Positions 16,107 to 24,709 of a DNA stretch of 44,321 bases are shown in pieces. Location of the stretch: positions 1 through 44,321 of the forward strand of contig CAYVJG010000024.1 in NCBI GenBank assembly GCA_964451785.1, read 5' to 3'. The stretch comes from JAJYSO01 sp964451785. Its GTDB lineage: Bacteria; Bacteroidota; Bacteroidia; Flavobacteriales; Flavobacteriaceae. A program made the translations under genes and the position numbers. Position 1 is the stretch's first letter. Each line of letters begins with the position of its first letter. The notes below the pieces were generated by a model. The model was given only the letters and a program-made list of their open reading frames with translations, was not told where the DNA came from and made no database searches.

Positions 16107-16634
16107 ATGATGAAAGAAAAATTAAGCGCCACCTGGCTGTTTCGCGAGCATAGCAAAACCACCATTCGCCGTTGGGCGGATCAATTTCGGTATTTTTATT
16201 ACAAACGCGCCCTGGGAGGCGTAGGCTATGATATGCGCCAAAGTCTGGATGGGGATACCTTTATTGCAGGGATACAAGTGGTTGATACGGAAGATTTGAA
16301 GCGGAAATTAGAACAGCTGCAGGTAAAAATAGAACTTGCCGAAGAAAAGCTTCCTGATTATCAACGTTTGCGTGCCTATCCTGAGCTAAAGAAACCGCCA
16401 CATTTTGTTGAAATTTTAGGAAGACAAGTTTATATAATTGTGCGTAAAGAGCAGATTGAATTTGAGGTGATTGGAAGTAAAAATAGTTATGTGGTTACCG
16501 AAGAAGATTTTGAATTTACTTTGAAATTAGAGCAGTATTTTGATGAACTCGGTTGGCAGCAAGAGAAGAGTAAGGCCTTGGAAACACGCGTAACCTGTAT
16601 GTCAAACTACCATTATCCGGAAGTGTTTTTGTAA
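16107..16634 (+). CDS. Protein of unknown function, 175 residues
   Basis: I do not recognise this protein. It is basic at the N-terminus (MKEKLSATWLFREHSKTTIRRWADQFRYFYYKRALGG), has a short coiled-coil stretch at about residues 60-80 (LKRKLEQLQVKIELAEEKL), and an acidic C-terminal half rich in Glu. No signal peptide or membrane segment is seen. Two adjacent ATG codons are possible starts (16107 and 16110). It lies just outside the 41-bp repeat flanking the SMC-like operon and converges on the TauE-type gene. No link with the defence operon can be shown. Confidence 0.65.
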   Translation: MMKEKLSATWLFREHSKTTIRRWADQFRYFYYKRALGGVGYDMRQSLDGDTFIAGIQVVDTEDLKRKLEQLQVKIELAEEKLPDYQRLRAYPELKKPPHFVEILGRQVYIIVRKEQIEFEVIGSKNSYVVTEEDFEFTLKLEQYFDELGWQQEKSKALETRVTCMSNYHYPEVFL

Positions 16635-16645
16635 GCGGCTTAGAT

Positions 16646-17380
16646 TTAGCGAACAGTATCCCCAATTAATAGTAAACCGATACTAATCAACCCGATGTAT
16701 ACGTATTTAAAAAAGGAACGATTATTTAATTTATGGTTGAGCCATCGTCCTAAAAAAACTGCGGGAATGACGGCTAGCAGCGACCAACCGAAGTAATGAT
16801 TAACTTCTGCCGTCACCAGTCCTTTAGTGTAATAGCCTAGGAAACCGACAAAACTAGCCGGAAGGAAATAGGCTTGTAATGTGGCTCGAAAATGTTTAGC
16901 AGACCATTGTTTTAAATTGCCATAAACCACCAGCGGCGGGCCGTTTAATCCATAAGCTCCACCCAGTACCCCAGATAAGAATCCGCAGAAAAACCGCAGT
17001 CGCTTATCGCGGATTTTAGGCAGTTTTTTTGTGTTGTGCATTAAACTGTAACCTGCGTAAGTGATAATCAACAGCCCTAGACAGCATTTCACCCCAGTGG
17101 CATTGCCATAGAGTAACAAAAGCAGTCCGAAGGGGATGCCGAGAATGGCATAAAACACTAACCATTTTGCACTTTGAAAATGAATACTGCGGCGGTCTTG
17201 AATCACAATAATCAAGGCGATAAGGATAGACATCATTACAGAGAGCGGTACGGCAATGGACAGTGGAAGAAACAATAAAAATAGTGGCACGGCAATTAAA
17301 GATTCACCGAATCCTAAAGTCGAACGCACTAAAGCCGCGATAAAACTGATAAAGAGAATCAAAAGGAGTGTAGTATTCAT
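16646..17380 (-). CDS. TauE/SafE-family membrane permease
   Basis: A 244-residue membrane protein with about seven to eight hydrophobic helices. The N-terminal repeat signature FISFIAALVRSTLGFGESLIAVPL and its second-half echo CGFLSGVLGGAYGLNGPPLV are typical of TauE/SafE (former DUF81) proteins, which export or import sulfite, sulfonates or other organic anions. The substrate cannot be inferred. Its start overlaps the stop of the upstream 160-residue gene by 4 bp (ATGA), so the two are translated together. It ends 12 bp from the convergent gene at 16107-16634. Confidence 0.88.
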   Translation of the reverse strand: MNTTLLLILFISFIAALVRSTLGFGESLIAVPLFLLFLPLSIAVPLSVMMSILIALIIVIQDRRSIHFQSAKWLVFYAILGIPFGLLLLLYGNATGVKCCLGLLIITYAGYSLMHNTKKLPKIRDKRLRFFCGFLSGVLGGAYGLNGPPLVVYGNLKQWSAKHFRATLQAYFLPASFVGFLGYYTKGLVTAEVNHYFGWSLLAVIPAVFLGRWLNHKLNNRSFFKYVYIGLISIGLLLIGDTVR

Positions 17381-17859
17381 AACAGCCCTTTTTCGGTCAT
17401 TTTCTCTTCAAGCAGTAAGGCTTGTTTTAAATCGGCTATGCTAACTTCATACCAACTCGTGCCATTTGTATTGAGGTGAATTTCGAATGGGTCAGTTGTT
17501 AAACTAACGTAAAACGGCAATCCCAAACAGTGATTGTGTTTTTTATATACCAGCCAAGGTTGAGTGGTGGTTTCCGGCAGTTTGAGTTGTGCGTAGTCGG
17601 TTGTAGCCGCGATATAATCGGCGAGGGTGTCGAAGTCGGCTTCATCGAGGGGCTTGGGCGCTTCAGTTTGTTGTGTAAAACTGATGTCCAGTTTGTCTAA
17701 ATAGTCCAGAAACTGCGATTGGGACTGTGCTTTTAATATTCCGTTTAGCTCAAAGCCATCGTTGTATTGTCCGCCTTTAGGAGGCTGTAACTTAAAAAAA
17801 CAACACTGTGCTAATAAGCTTCTGAAGGTTGAGGTATGATAAATGCTGTGTTTAGACAT
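17377..17859 (-). CDS. Protein of unknown function, 160 residues
   Basis: I do not recognise this protein. It has no signal peptide. A short Cys pair (QCCFFKLQPPKGGQYNDGF) lies near residues 18-36, and the C-terminal half contains HCLGLPFYVSLTTDPFEIHL. Its stop overlaps the start of the TauE/SafE permease by 4 bp, so the pair probably forms a two-gene operon. Confidence 0.65.
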   Translation of the reverse strand: MSKHSIYHTSTFRSLLAQCCFFKLQPPKGGQYNDGFELNGILKAQSQSQFLDYLDKLDISFTQQTEAPKPLDEADFDTLADYIAATTDYAQLKLPETTTQPWLVYKKHNHCLGLPFYVSLTTDPFEIHLNTNGTSWYEVSIADLKQALLLEEKMTEKGLL

Positions 17860-18277
17860 AAAGAATAATAAAGGCTCAAAGCTAGGGCTTTTAAAAGCAT
17901 TGTAAAAGTATAAGGTTAGAAAACCGCATCACTTGCATCTTAAAACGCCTTTATACTGCTGTGTTTTAGAATGATTTAAGCTGATGTCTTTCAACTTAAA
18001 AACAGCTTTATGAACTACTCATTAGCATAGGAAATAATGATGAGTCAAAAAAAGCTGACTAACTCACAAAATTCTTGAATAGAATACTTGTTCAGAGTAG
18101 TAAATTATTCTACCAGTCTGATTGAGTTTGAATTAAGAAGAAGCGATTACTGTTAAAGTTTGATGTTTTTTCATGGCATAAGCATTTTGTATGTAATAAA
18201 TTTATATTTTCGCAAGTGTTAAATATCTAATTTTTAAATGTTTAGGTTGATTGTGTTGAAATTTGATGGAATAAATT
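17860..18277. other. 418-bp intergenic region between divergent genes
   Basis: AT-rich sequence between the divergent 160-residue gene and the YkuD_2 gene; promoters for both must lie here. TATTTTCG at 18205-18212, with a TTTG at 18186-18189, is a weak TAnnTTTG-type candidate for the rightward gene. I see no RNA gene, no strong terminator and no repeat shared with the rest of the window. Confidence 0.4.
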
Positions 18278-19030
18278 ATGAGATATAAAACGCTTTTCCC
18301 TGTTAGTTTAGTTATTATTTTGGTTTCTTTAGCCTTTACTCCGGCAAATCTTTCTGAAAAAGTAATCAATTCACCTAATGAGGAAGCGTATTCTGTCGTT
18401 AAAACAACGATTACTGCAGAAGTGGCTTTAAAAGAAAAAATCAAAAATATATATACTGATTTTAATCTAACTAATTCTAGTTTACCTGATTTTAAAGCTT
18501 TCCAAAAGGGAATGTTGGGCTACTTTGAATTGTTAAATAACGGTCAACTAAAAAAGAATATTTTAACTATTATTGACTTCAGTTTGCCGTCTACACAAAA
18601 ACGTTTATGGGTTTTGGATATGAATTCGCACGAAGTTTTATTTCATACTTATGTTGCTCATGGACAGGGATCCGGAATAAATAAAGCGTCGCAGTTTTCT
18701 AATCGTGAAAACTCGCATCAAAGTTCATTGGGCTTCTACCTCACAGCAGAAACCTACATGGGTAAGCACGGCTTTTCAATGCGTTTAGACGGACTCGAAA
18801 AAGGTTTTAACAGCAATGCGCGTAATCGCTATATAGTGATGCATCCCGCTGATTATGCCACGTCCCAATTTATTCATAAAACAGGTCGCTTAGGAAGAAG
18901 TTGGGGATGCCCTGCCGTACCACCCAAATTTAGTAAACAGATTATCCAAACGATAAAAGGAAAATCCTGCTTTTTTGTGTATTATCCATCAGAAAACTAC
19001 CTTGAAAATTCAAAGTTTTTGAATTCCTAG
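18278..19030 (+). CDS. Murein L,D-transpeptidase-like protein (YkuD_2 family)
   Basis: A 250-residue protein with an N-terminal hydrophobic signal (about residues 1-22). The C-terminal catalytic region has the YkuD_2 features: GFYLTAETYMGKHGFSMRLDGLEKGFN, RYIVMHPADYA, and GRLGRSWGCPAVPP with the presumed nucleophile Cys211. The family is predicted to act on peptidoglycan as an L,D-transpeptidase in the periplasm. It converges with a second, unrelated-subfamily L,D-transpeptidase 14 bp downstream. The activity is by homology only. Confidence 0.88.
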   Translation: MRYKTLFPVSLVIILVSLAFTPANLSEKVINSPNEEAYSVVKTTITAEVALKEKIKNIYTDFNLTNSSLPDFKAFQKGMLGYFELLNNGQLKKNILTIIDFSLPSTQKRLWVLDMNSHEVLFHTYVAHGQGSGINKASQFSNRENSHQSSLGFYLTAETYMGKHGFSMRLDGLEKGFNSNARNRYIVMHPADYATSQFIHKTGRLGRSWGCPAVPPKFSKQIIQTIKGKSCFFVYYPSENYLENSKFLNS

Positions 19031-19044
19031 GTACAACATAGTTG

Positions 19045-20691
19045 TTATAATTTAGAAATTATCTCCTTGTCTAAGTTGTAAATGTCATTGATAAAAACAG
19101 TTTTGTCCTCAGCTCTCCAAGCTGTCCAATACAAGTGATATACCTTGACAGGTTGGGTAACTTTGATATGAATGGTTTTGTTAGAATCTATTGCTTTTTT
19201 CAATTCTTTTAAACTCCATGATTGTTGATTGTTAAGCAAGCTTTCAGCTAGTTCCAAAATATTTTGCACTCTCACACAACCGTGACTCTCGGCGCGCATG
19301 GAATGTTTAAAAATGTATTTTGCAGGCGTGTCATGTAAGTAAATCGCGTACTGGTTAGGGTAAATGATTTTGAGTCGCCCTAATGAATTTGAAGGTCCCG
19401 GTTTTTGTATAAATCTATAGGTTCTTACAGCATTACCAGACCAATGGATAGTGTCGGGATTGACAATCTGTCCGGAGGAAGTTCTAATGTAAATGCGTTC
19501 TTTTTTTAAATAAGTTGGATTACTTGCGGCTTTAGGGATGATTTCTCTATTTCGAATACTCGAAGGAATGTGCCACTGAGGGTTGATTACAATATATTTG
19601 ATGGCATCCGAAAACACAGGCGTGTGATGGTTTTTGTCGCCTACAATAACCCGATGTGTTTGTAAGAGTTTAGCGTCTTTAATTAAGCTAAGCTTGTAAT
19701 CTGCAATATTCACTAAAATGTAATAATTTCCTAAATCACGTGGGTACCAACGCCAGCGCTCTAGATTAGCTCTTATTTTTTCGTAATAATCTTTAGGTGA
19801 TAAATTGAGGGCGCGTAGTGTGGTACTTCCTATTATCCCATCGACAGTTAGACCGTTGTTTTGCTGAAATTTTTTAACTGACTTCTGTAAGCTATCGTTA
19901 TAAATTTGAGAGGGTTCTGTGTAGTTTTTAGATAATAAACCTAGCTCCTTTAAGCGCTTAATGAGCGTTGGAATTCGATCGCTAGTATCGCCGAATCTTA
20001 TGGTTTCTCCAGAAGGAATCTCAGTGATGGACGATGCTTTGGCTAGTATTGTTTTGTAATCTGCCAGTGATGCTTTTAACCCGTTATAAATGTCATTTTG
20101 CGGTGCTAATTGCGCTAAGCTCTCGGCTATAGTTTTCTGTTCAATGGCCTGGTTTAATCGTTTAGTAAAATTAATTTTTTTACGTGTAAGCCCCCATTCG
20201 GAATACATTTTTTTAGGATTTAGTTTGCCATAAAAAAGATCGTGCGCGTATGTAAAATAGGCATCGGTTAATAAAATATCCAGCGAAGCCTGCTCACTTG
20301 GGGAATTGCCGGCATAGTGGTCTGCCAATGATTGTAAACGTTTTCCGTGATAATCAGTAAAATTGAGTCCTTCTAAATCTGCGTTTTTTAAGGCTTGAAA
20401 TAGTGATTTGCGCTTTGTTTCATCTTGCCAGATTGGAGCAAAATGTCGTGTTTTATATAAGGCTAATACAGAAGATTTGTTAGCTAAAATAGGTGCGTTT
20501 TTAGACTGATTAAACCACGTTGAAATATCAGCAGCACTATAAGTCGACATCGAGGGCGCGACAGATGATGTAACTAAGGTGTCATTAGAAGTAGTGACGC
20601 TAGGTTTGTCAGGTTTTGCATCTTTGTTTTTACAAGCTAAAATCAAGCAGAAACAGAAGAAAAGCAGAGGTGTGTACTTGATTTTTTTCAT
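19045..20691 (-). CDS. L,D-transpeptidase with peptidoglycan-binding domain (YcbB/LdtD-like)
   Basis: A 548-residue probable lipoprotein (MKKIKYTPLLFFCFCLILACKN, lipobox Cys at about residue 20). After a scaffold domain comes a peptidoglycan-binding domain_1 segment (DRIPTLIKRLKELGLL...SVKKFQQNNGLTVDGIIGSTTLRALN, about 240-295), then a YkuD catalytic domain ending in HDTPAKYIF...RAESHGCVRV with His470 and nucleophile Cys472. This order is that of YcbB/LdtD, which forms 3-3 crosslinks in peptidoglycan. The long insertion between PG-binding and catalytic His/Cys is also typical. Its 3' end faces the YkuD_2 gene. Confidence 0.92.
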   Translation of the reverse strand: MKKIKYTPLLFFCFCLILACKNKDAKPDKPSVTTSNDTLVTSSVAPSMSTYSAADISTWFNQSKNAPILANKSSVLALYKTRHFAPIWQDETKRKSLFQALKNADLEGLNFTDYHGKRLQSLADHYAGNSPSEQASLDILLTDAYFTYAHDLFYGKLNPKKMYSEWGLTRKKINFTKRLNQAIEQKTIAESLAQLAPQNDIYNGLKASLADYKTILAKASSITEIPSGETIRFGDTSDRIPTLIKRLKELGLLSKNYTEPSQIYNDSLQKSVKKFQQNNGLTVDGIIGSTTLRALNLSPKDYYEKIRANLERWRWYPRDLGNYYILVNIADYKLSLIKDAKLLQTHRVIVGDKNHHTPVFSDAIKYIVINPQWHIPSSIRNREIIPKAASNPTYLKKERIYIRTSSGQIVNPDTIHWSGNAVRTYRFIQKPGPSNSLGRLKIIYPNQYAIYLHDTPAKYIFKHSMRAESHGCVRVQNILELAESLLNNQQSWSLKELKKAIDSNKTIHIKVTQPVKVYHLYWTAWRAEDKTVFINDIYNLDKEIISKL

Positions 20692-20894
20692 AGTAAACTA
20701 ATGTCTTGAAAAGAAATATTAATTTACGAATTTTAAGAAAGTAAGACCTTTATATTATTGTTAAAATAATAAAAATATAATAATAGATACAGTTTAATCT
20801 TGACATCGATGAAATTACTATTTACAAGACAAAAAAAATCAGCTTGTCAATAGTGAAGATTGAATGTAGAGTAGTGCTCCTATAGATTAATGAC

Positions 20895-20934
20895 CTAAAA
20901 TCAAAACATCCGACTCAAAAACTTGAATCGGATG
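20895..20934 (-). terminator. Rho-independent terminator downstream of the GldL-like gene
   Basis: On the minus strand, CATCCGATTCAA and TTGAGTCGGATG form a 12-bp stem with one G-U pair and a four-base loop, followed by TTTTGATTTT. It lies downstream of the small GldL-like gene and LigA, and upstream of the divergently placed start region of the L,D-transpeptidase. Confidence 0.65.
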
Positions 20935-20945
20935 CTAGTCTTGTT

Positions 20946-21107
20946 ATACGGAAATGATTTTTAAAATAGACTAAATATTTTGTTGTTAAAATTTCAAAGC
21001 TCAAGGCAAAAAGCACAGGCATAGCCATAGCTATGACGAGCATTTATAACGCAGAGATTTGTGATTTTAACAGGAAGATTGGTCTATTTTGAATGTCACT
21101 TCCGTAT
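20946..21107. repeat. 162-bp element with imperfect terminal inverted repeats
   Basis: The left end ATACGGAAATGATTTTTAAA and the reverse complement of the right end, ATACGGAAGTGACATTCAAA, match at most positions and both continue as ATAGAC, giving arms of about 26 bp. The interior includes the palindrome CATAGCTATG and a smaller inverted repeat around TTAAAATTTCAAA. No coding frame is present. It looks like a MITE or another dispersed intergenic element, unrelated to the TTATACC family. Confidence 0.5.
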
Positions 21108-21129
21108 TAAACACTTTGAGTGGCTGACT

Positions 21130-21306
21130 TTATTTTTTACGCGCTAATATAGCTAAACTTGGCAGTGAAGCTACTGTAAAAAGCACGATTGAGCTAATTA
21201 ATAAAAATTCACCATAAGGAAAGTGAATCATTTTAAAAATAGCGCCTATGCAAAATAAAGCAATAGCAACTAAAACAGAGTTGATAAATACGTTTCTTGC
21301 AGTCAT
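21130..21306 (-). CDS. Small GldL-like two-helix membrane protein, 58 residues
   Basis: An ATG on the minus strand at 21306 opens a 58-codon frame: MTARNVFINSVLVAIALFCI, then GAIFKMIHFPYGEFLLI, a second hydrophobic helix, and ARKK at the C-terminus. Two transmembrane helices joined by a KMxHFPxG-type loop match the N-terminal module of GldL and many small Bacteroidota proteins. In GldL this module is part of the gliding/type IX secretion motor. The present protein lacks the cytoplasmic part of GldL, so a motor role is not implied. It lies 80 bp downstream of ligA and may be cotranscribed. Confidence 0.65.
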   Translation of the reverse strand: MTARNVFINSVLVAIALFCIGAIFKMIHFPYGEFLLISSIVLFTVASLPSLAILARKK

Positions 21307-21386
21307 AAAGGTTTAATTTGATTAATGAACGAATAAAATATAGGTTTAATTAATAAAAACCAAATAAAACTTAAATAAATTCATAA

Positions 21387-23399
21387 TTAGCTTTCTAGTA
21401 GCGCTAAAAATTCAGCTTCAGATATGATTTTAGTACCGAGTTTTTCAGCTTTCTCCAGTTTGCTTGGCCCCATTTTTTCACCAGCTACGAGATAATCCGT
21501 TTTTTTAGATAACGAACCTGTATTTTTTCCGCCATGGTCTTCAATGAGCTGTTTGAGGTCTTTACGCGATAAGTTAAAAACGCCTGAAATCACAAAACTA
21601 AGTCCGGCGAGTTTGTCAGAGGCCGTGGTTTGTTGTGATTCATCAATTTCAAACTGCAGACCATAACTTTTAAGACGATCGACCAACATGATGTTGTTGA
21701 GGTCGTTAAAAAAGTTGACTACACTTTCAGCAATGCGTTCACCAATATCATCAACATTGACTAAGGTTTCAACACTTGCTGCTTGTAAGGCTGTGATAGA
21801 TTTATAATGTTTCGCTAACTTTTTAGCCACAGTTTTACCTACAAAACGAATGCCCAAAGCAAAGAGTACGCGCTCAAAAGGAATCTGCTTAGAAGCTGCC
21901 ACACCTTTAATTAAATTGTCAGCTGATTTCTCAGCCATGCGCTCTAGTGGTAAGAGTTGTGCTTTTTGCAGCGTGTATAAGTCGGCATAATTTTGTACGA
22001 GTCCGGCTTTGACTAACAAAGCTACAGTTTCACCGCCTAAGCCTTCAATATCCATGGCGTCACGCGAAATAAAATGCTGAATACGTCCGATAACTTGTGG
22101 AGCACAACCGGCTGTATTGGGGCAGTAATGCTGCGCTTCGCCTTCTTGACGCACCAAAGCTGTATGACATTCCGGACAGTGCGTAATGTATTGGGTGGGA
22201 ACTGAATTTTCAGGACGCTGTCCAAAATCGACCCCTACAATTTTCGGAATAATTTCGCCGCCTTTTTCAACATACACCATATCACCTTCGCGCACATCGA
22301 GCTTGGCTATTTGATCGGCGTTGTGCAGTGAAGCTCGTTTTACAGTGGTGCCGGCGAGTTGCACAGGAGTTAAATTGGCTACTGGCGTAATAGCCCCAGT
22401 ACGCCCCACTTGATAAGTGATTTTCTCTAAGCGCGTACTGACTTGTTCAGCTTTAAATTTATAAGCCATCGCCCAACGCGGCACTTTAGCTGTATAGCCC
22501 AATTCATCTTGTTGATGAAGATTGTTAACTTTCACAACCACGCCATCAGTGGTGTAAGGCAAATCATGACGATGCACATCCCAATAGGCTAAATAGTCCA
22601 TAATACCATTAACATCGTGTACTAAACGCGATTCTTTAGGAACTTTAAATCCCCACTCACGCGCTTTGTCTAGTCCTTCATATTGCGAATTAAAAGGCAA
22701 ATTGTCACCTACAATAAAATACAACAAGCAATCTAATGGGCGCTTCGCTGCTTCACTACTATCTTGTAATTTCAAACTTCCAGAGGCTGTATTACGCGGG
22801 TTGGCATATGGTTCTTCACCTTGAGCGATACGTTCTGCATTGAGTTGTTCAAATCCTTCAAAAGGCAACACAATTTCGCCGCGGATGTCAAAGCGATCGG
22901 GGTAATCTCCTTTGAGTTTGAGCGGCACTGAACGAATGGTTTTGACATTAGCAGTCACTTCATCGCCTTGAATACCATCACCTCGTGTTACCGCGCGAAT
23001 CAGCTCACCGTGTTCATAAGTCAAGCTGATAGAAGCCCCATCGTATTTGAGTTCACAGGTGTATTCCAGAGGGCCATCGACGGTTTTTTTGAGCCGAGCC
23101 ACCCATTCTTCTAATTCTTCTTTTGAATACGAATTGGCTAGCGAATACATGCGGTAGTCGTGAACAACAGTAGGAAAATCTTTTGTCACTTGCCCACCTA
23201 CGCGTTGAGTAGGAGAGTTAGGATCAAAATATTTAGGATGAGCCGTTTCGAGTGCTTGGAGCTGTTTGAGCTTCATATCGAAATCGTAATCCGAAATACT
23301 CGGGTTGTCTAGAACGTAATAGCTATAGTTGTGCGCGCGTAATTCTTCTCTTAGCGCTTTAATTTCTTCTTCAATTTGCATACCTGTGGATTTGGACAC
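21387..23399 (-). CDS. ligA: NAD-dependent DNA ligase LigA
   Basis: A 670-residue bacterial DNA ligase that seals nicks in replication and repair using NAD. The N-terminal Ia domain (residues 1-70) has YYVLDNPSISDYDFD; the adenylation motif is KYDGAS with Lys118. The OB-fold follows (HNADQIAKLDVREGDMVYVEKGGEIIPKIVGV), then the four-Cys zinc finger (CPECHTAL...HYCPNTAGC), helix-hairpin-helix repeats (IEGLGGETVALLVKAGLV; ALGIRFVGKTVAKKLAKH), and a C-terminal BRCT domain (KLAGLSFVISGVFNLSRKDLKQLIEDHGGK). All domains are complete and the length is normal. Confidence 0.98.
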   Translation of the reverse strand: MSKSTGMQIEEEIKALREELRAHNYSYYVLDNPSISDYDFDMKLKQLQALETAHPKYFDPNSPTQRVGGQVTKDFPTVVHDYRMYSLANSYSKEELEEWVARLKKTVDGPLEYTCELKYDGASISLTYEHGELIRAVTRGDGIQGDEVTANVKTIRSVPLKLKGDYPDRFDIRGEIVLPFEGFEQLNAERIAQGEEPYANPRNTASGSLKLQDSSEAAKRPLDCLLYFIVGDNLPFNSQYEGLDKAREWGFKVPKESRLVHDVNGIMDYLAYWDVHRHDLPYTTDGVVVKVNNLHQQDELGYTAKVPRWAMAYKFKAEQVSTRLEKITYQVGRTGAITPVANLTPVQLAGTTVKRASLHNADQIAKLDVREGDMVYVEKGGEIIPKIVGVDFGQRPENSVPTQYITHCPECHTALVRQEGEAQHYCPNTAGCAPQVIGRIQHFISRDAMDIEGLGGETVALLVKAGLVQNYADLYTLQKAQLLPLERMAEKSADNLIKGVAASKQIPFERVLFALGIRFVGKTVAKKLAKHYKSITALQAASVETLVNVDDIGERIAESVVNFFNDLNNIMLVDRLKSYGLQFEIDESQQTTASDKLAGLSFVISGVFNLSRKDLKQLIEDHGGKNTGSLSKKTDYLVAGEKMGPSKLEKAEKLGTKIISEAEFLALLES

Positions 23400-23439
23400 T
23401 GGGTTTAAAATTACATTATTTGGGGGAGAGATAAGAATC

Positions 23440-24687
23440 TCAATTCAAAATTTCTTCGATTTCAGCAAAGCTTTTACCGGCTTTAAAAGCAGAAATAGCT
23501 TGCTCAAAGGATTTTTCTAAATGTTCTTCTGAAAAAGGTTTAGAAGAAGGTAGATTTGATAAATCAATTGAAATTTCTAATTCTTCGGAGCAATAGGTCA
23601 ATGCAGAAGCAGAAAATAGACCGCCTCTATTTTGAATATGTTGTATAAAGGCATCGGCTTTAGCAATCAATTGATGAGTGCGTTCAGCAATAAGCTGACT
23701 GCCGCCAAATGGATCTATGGGGGCGGTAAGGCCGAGTTCTTTTTGCAGTACCAATTGTGTTTTCCAAGCCAATTGAGCGTTGTCAGAAACTACAGTTAAA
23801 CTTTGCACCCCACTTAAAACGGCGGCTAAAGCTTCCTTTTGGGCTAATATCGGCTGATTGGTCAGACTGTGTAAAGTTTCGCCATGACTGCGCATTGCCA
23901 TGGAATGTTGATGTTTAGGCTGATAAGTTTTGATGACTTTAGCCCATAAAAAACGCGCTGCTTGTAGTTTAGCAACACTCTCAGAAATCTGATATTTAAT
24001 TTCCCAAGCAAAGTCGATTTGAGCTGCTAACGAATCTATTTTATATCCGAGCTGGATGCCTGCGTCTAAATATGCTATGCCACTAGCTATGGTTAAAGCG
24101 ATTTCAATTTCTGGGGTAGCTTGTGAAGCTAAAGGAATAGCTGAAAGCGTTATCCCTTTAAAATTAGAAAATCGCGTAAACACTGTATGCCAAAAAATAG
24201 CTGATTGAACGGCAAAGTTTTTGGGAGATTGAAGCTGTGATAAAATATTGGTTTGAACAGAAATAGAGGTCATTTCAAAATTAGCTTGTCGCTCTTCAAC
24301 TAATCCTAAATGACAAGCGAGCAGCGTGGCAGGACAGTAATTACTACTCCATAGTACCCGAAATTGTTCTAGGGATAAACCTGAAAACAAGGCTTGTAAA
24401 TCGGAGTTGTTTGTAAGTGAATCAGCAGCTGTGTGTTGTTGAAGGTTTAAAGCGATAAAAGCCTTCTTCTTTTGACGTTCTGTGAGTTGTGTAAAATAAC
24501 GATTAGCTTCGGCGATGCTTTTAAATTGGGGTTGCTGACGAATAGCCCAGGGTTTATGAATATACATGCTGGCGTGCGGACCTCTTAAAAAAGGCGGCAT
24601 ACCCGCTGCGTAGTTGGGAAGTGCAGAGGCAGATATACCTTCGTTTAAAGGTTGGAGTTGTAATGTTTTGAGGTCTTTACGAGTCAT
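23440..24687 (-). CDS. Methylmalonyl-CoA mutase family protein, small-subunit-like
   Basis: A 415-residue protein with the barrel of the methylmalonyl-CoA mutase family. It shows MPPFLRGPHASMYIHKPWAIRQ (mutases: APFLRGPYATMYxxRPWTIRQ), then a segment resembling the substrate-barrel end, ALAAVLSGVQSL, and PIDPFGGSQLIAERTH (mutases: DPWGGSYYVE). It has no C-terminal cobalamin-binding domain and is shorter than catalytic subunits (about 700), which points to the non-catalytic beta subunit of the heterodimeric enzyme. No large-subunit gene lies nearby. The gene is 22 bp downstream of ypdA and 40 bp upstream of ligA, all on the minus strand. Confidence 0.8.
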   Translation of the reverse strand: MTRKDLKTLQLQPLNEGISASALPNYAAGMPPFLRGPHASMYIHKPWAIRQQPQFKSIAEANRYFTQLTERQKKKAFIALNLQQHTAADSLTNNSDLQALFSGLSLEQFRVLWSSNYCPATLLACHLGLVEERQANFEMTSISVQTNILSQLQSPKNFAVQSAIFWHTVFTRFSNFKGITLSAIPLASQATPEIEIALTIASGIAYLDAGIQLGYKIDSLAAQIDFAWEIKYQISESVAKLQAARFLWAKVIKTYQPKHQHSMAMRSHGETLHSLTNQPILAQKEALAAVLSGVQSLTVVSDNAQLAWKTQLVLQKELGLTAPIDPFGGSQLIAERTHQLIAKADAFIQHIQNRGGLFSASALTYCSEELEISIDLSNLPSSKPFSEEHLEKSFEQAISAFKAGKSFAEIEEILN

Positions 24688-24709
24688 GCCGATAGAATTT
24701 AAACCTTAG

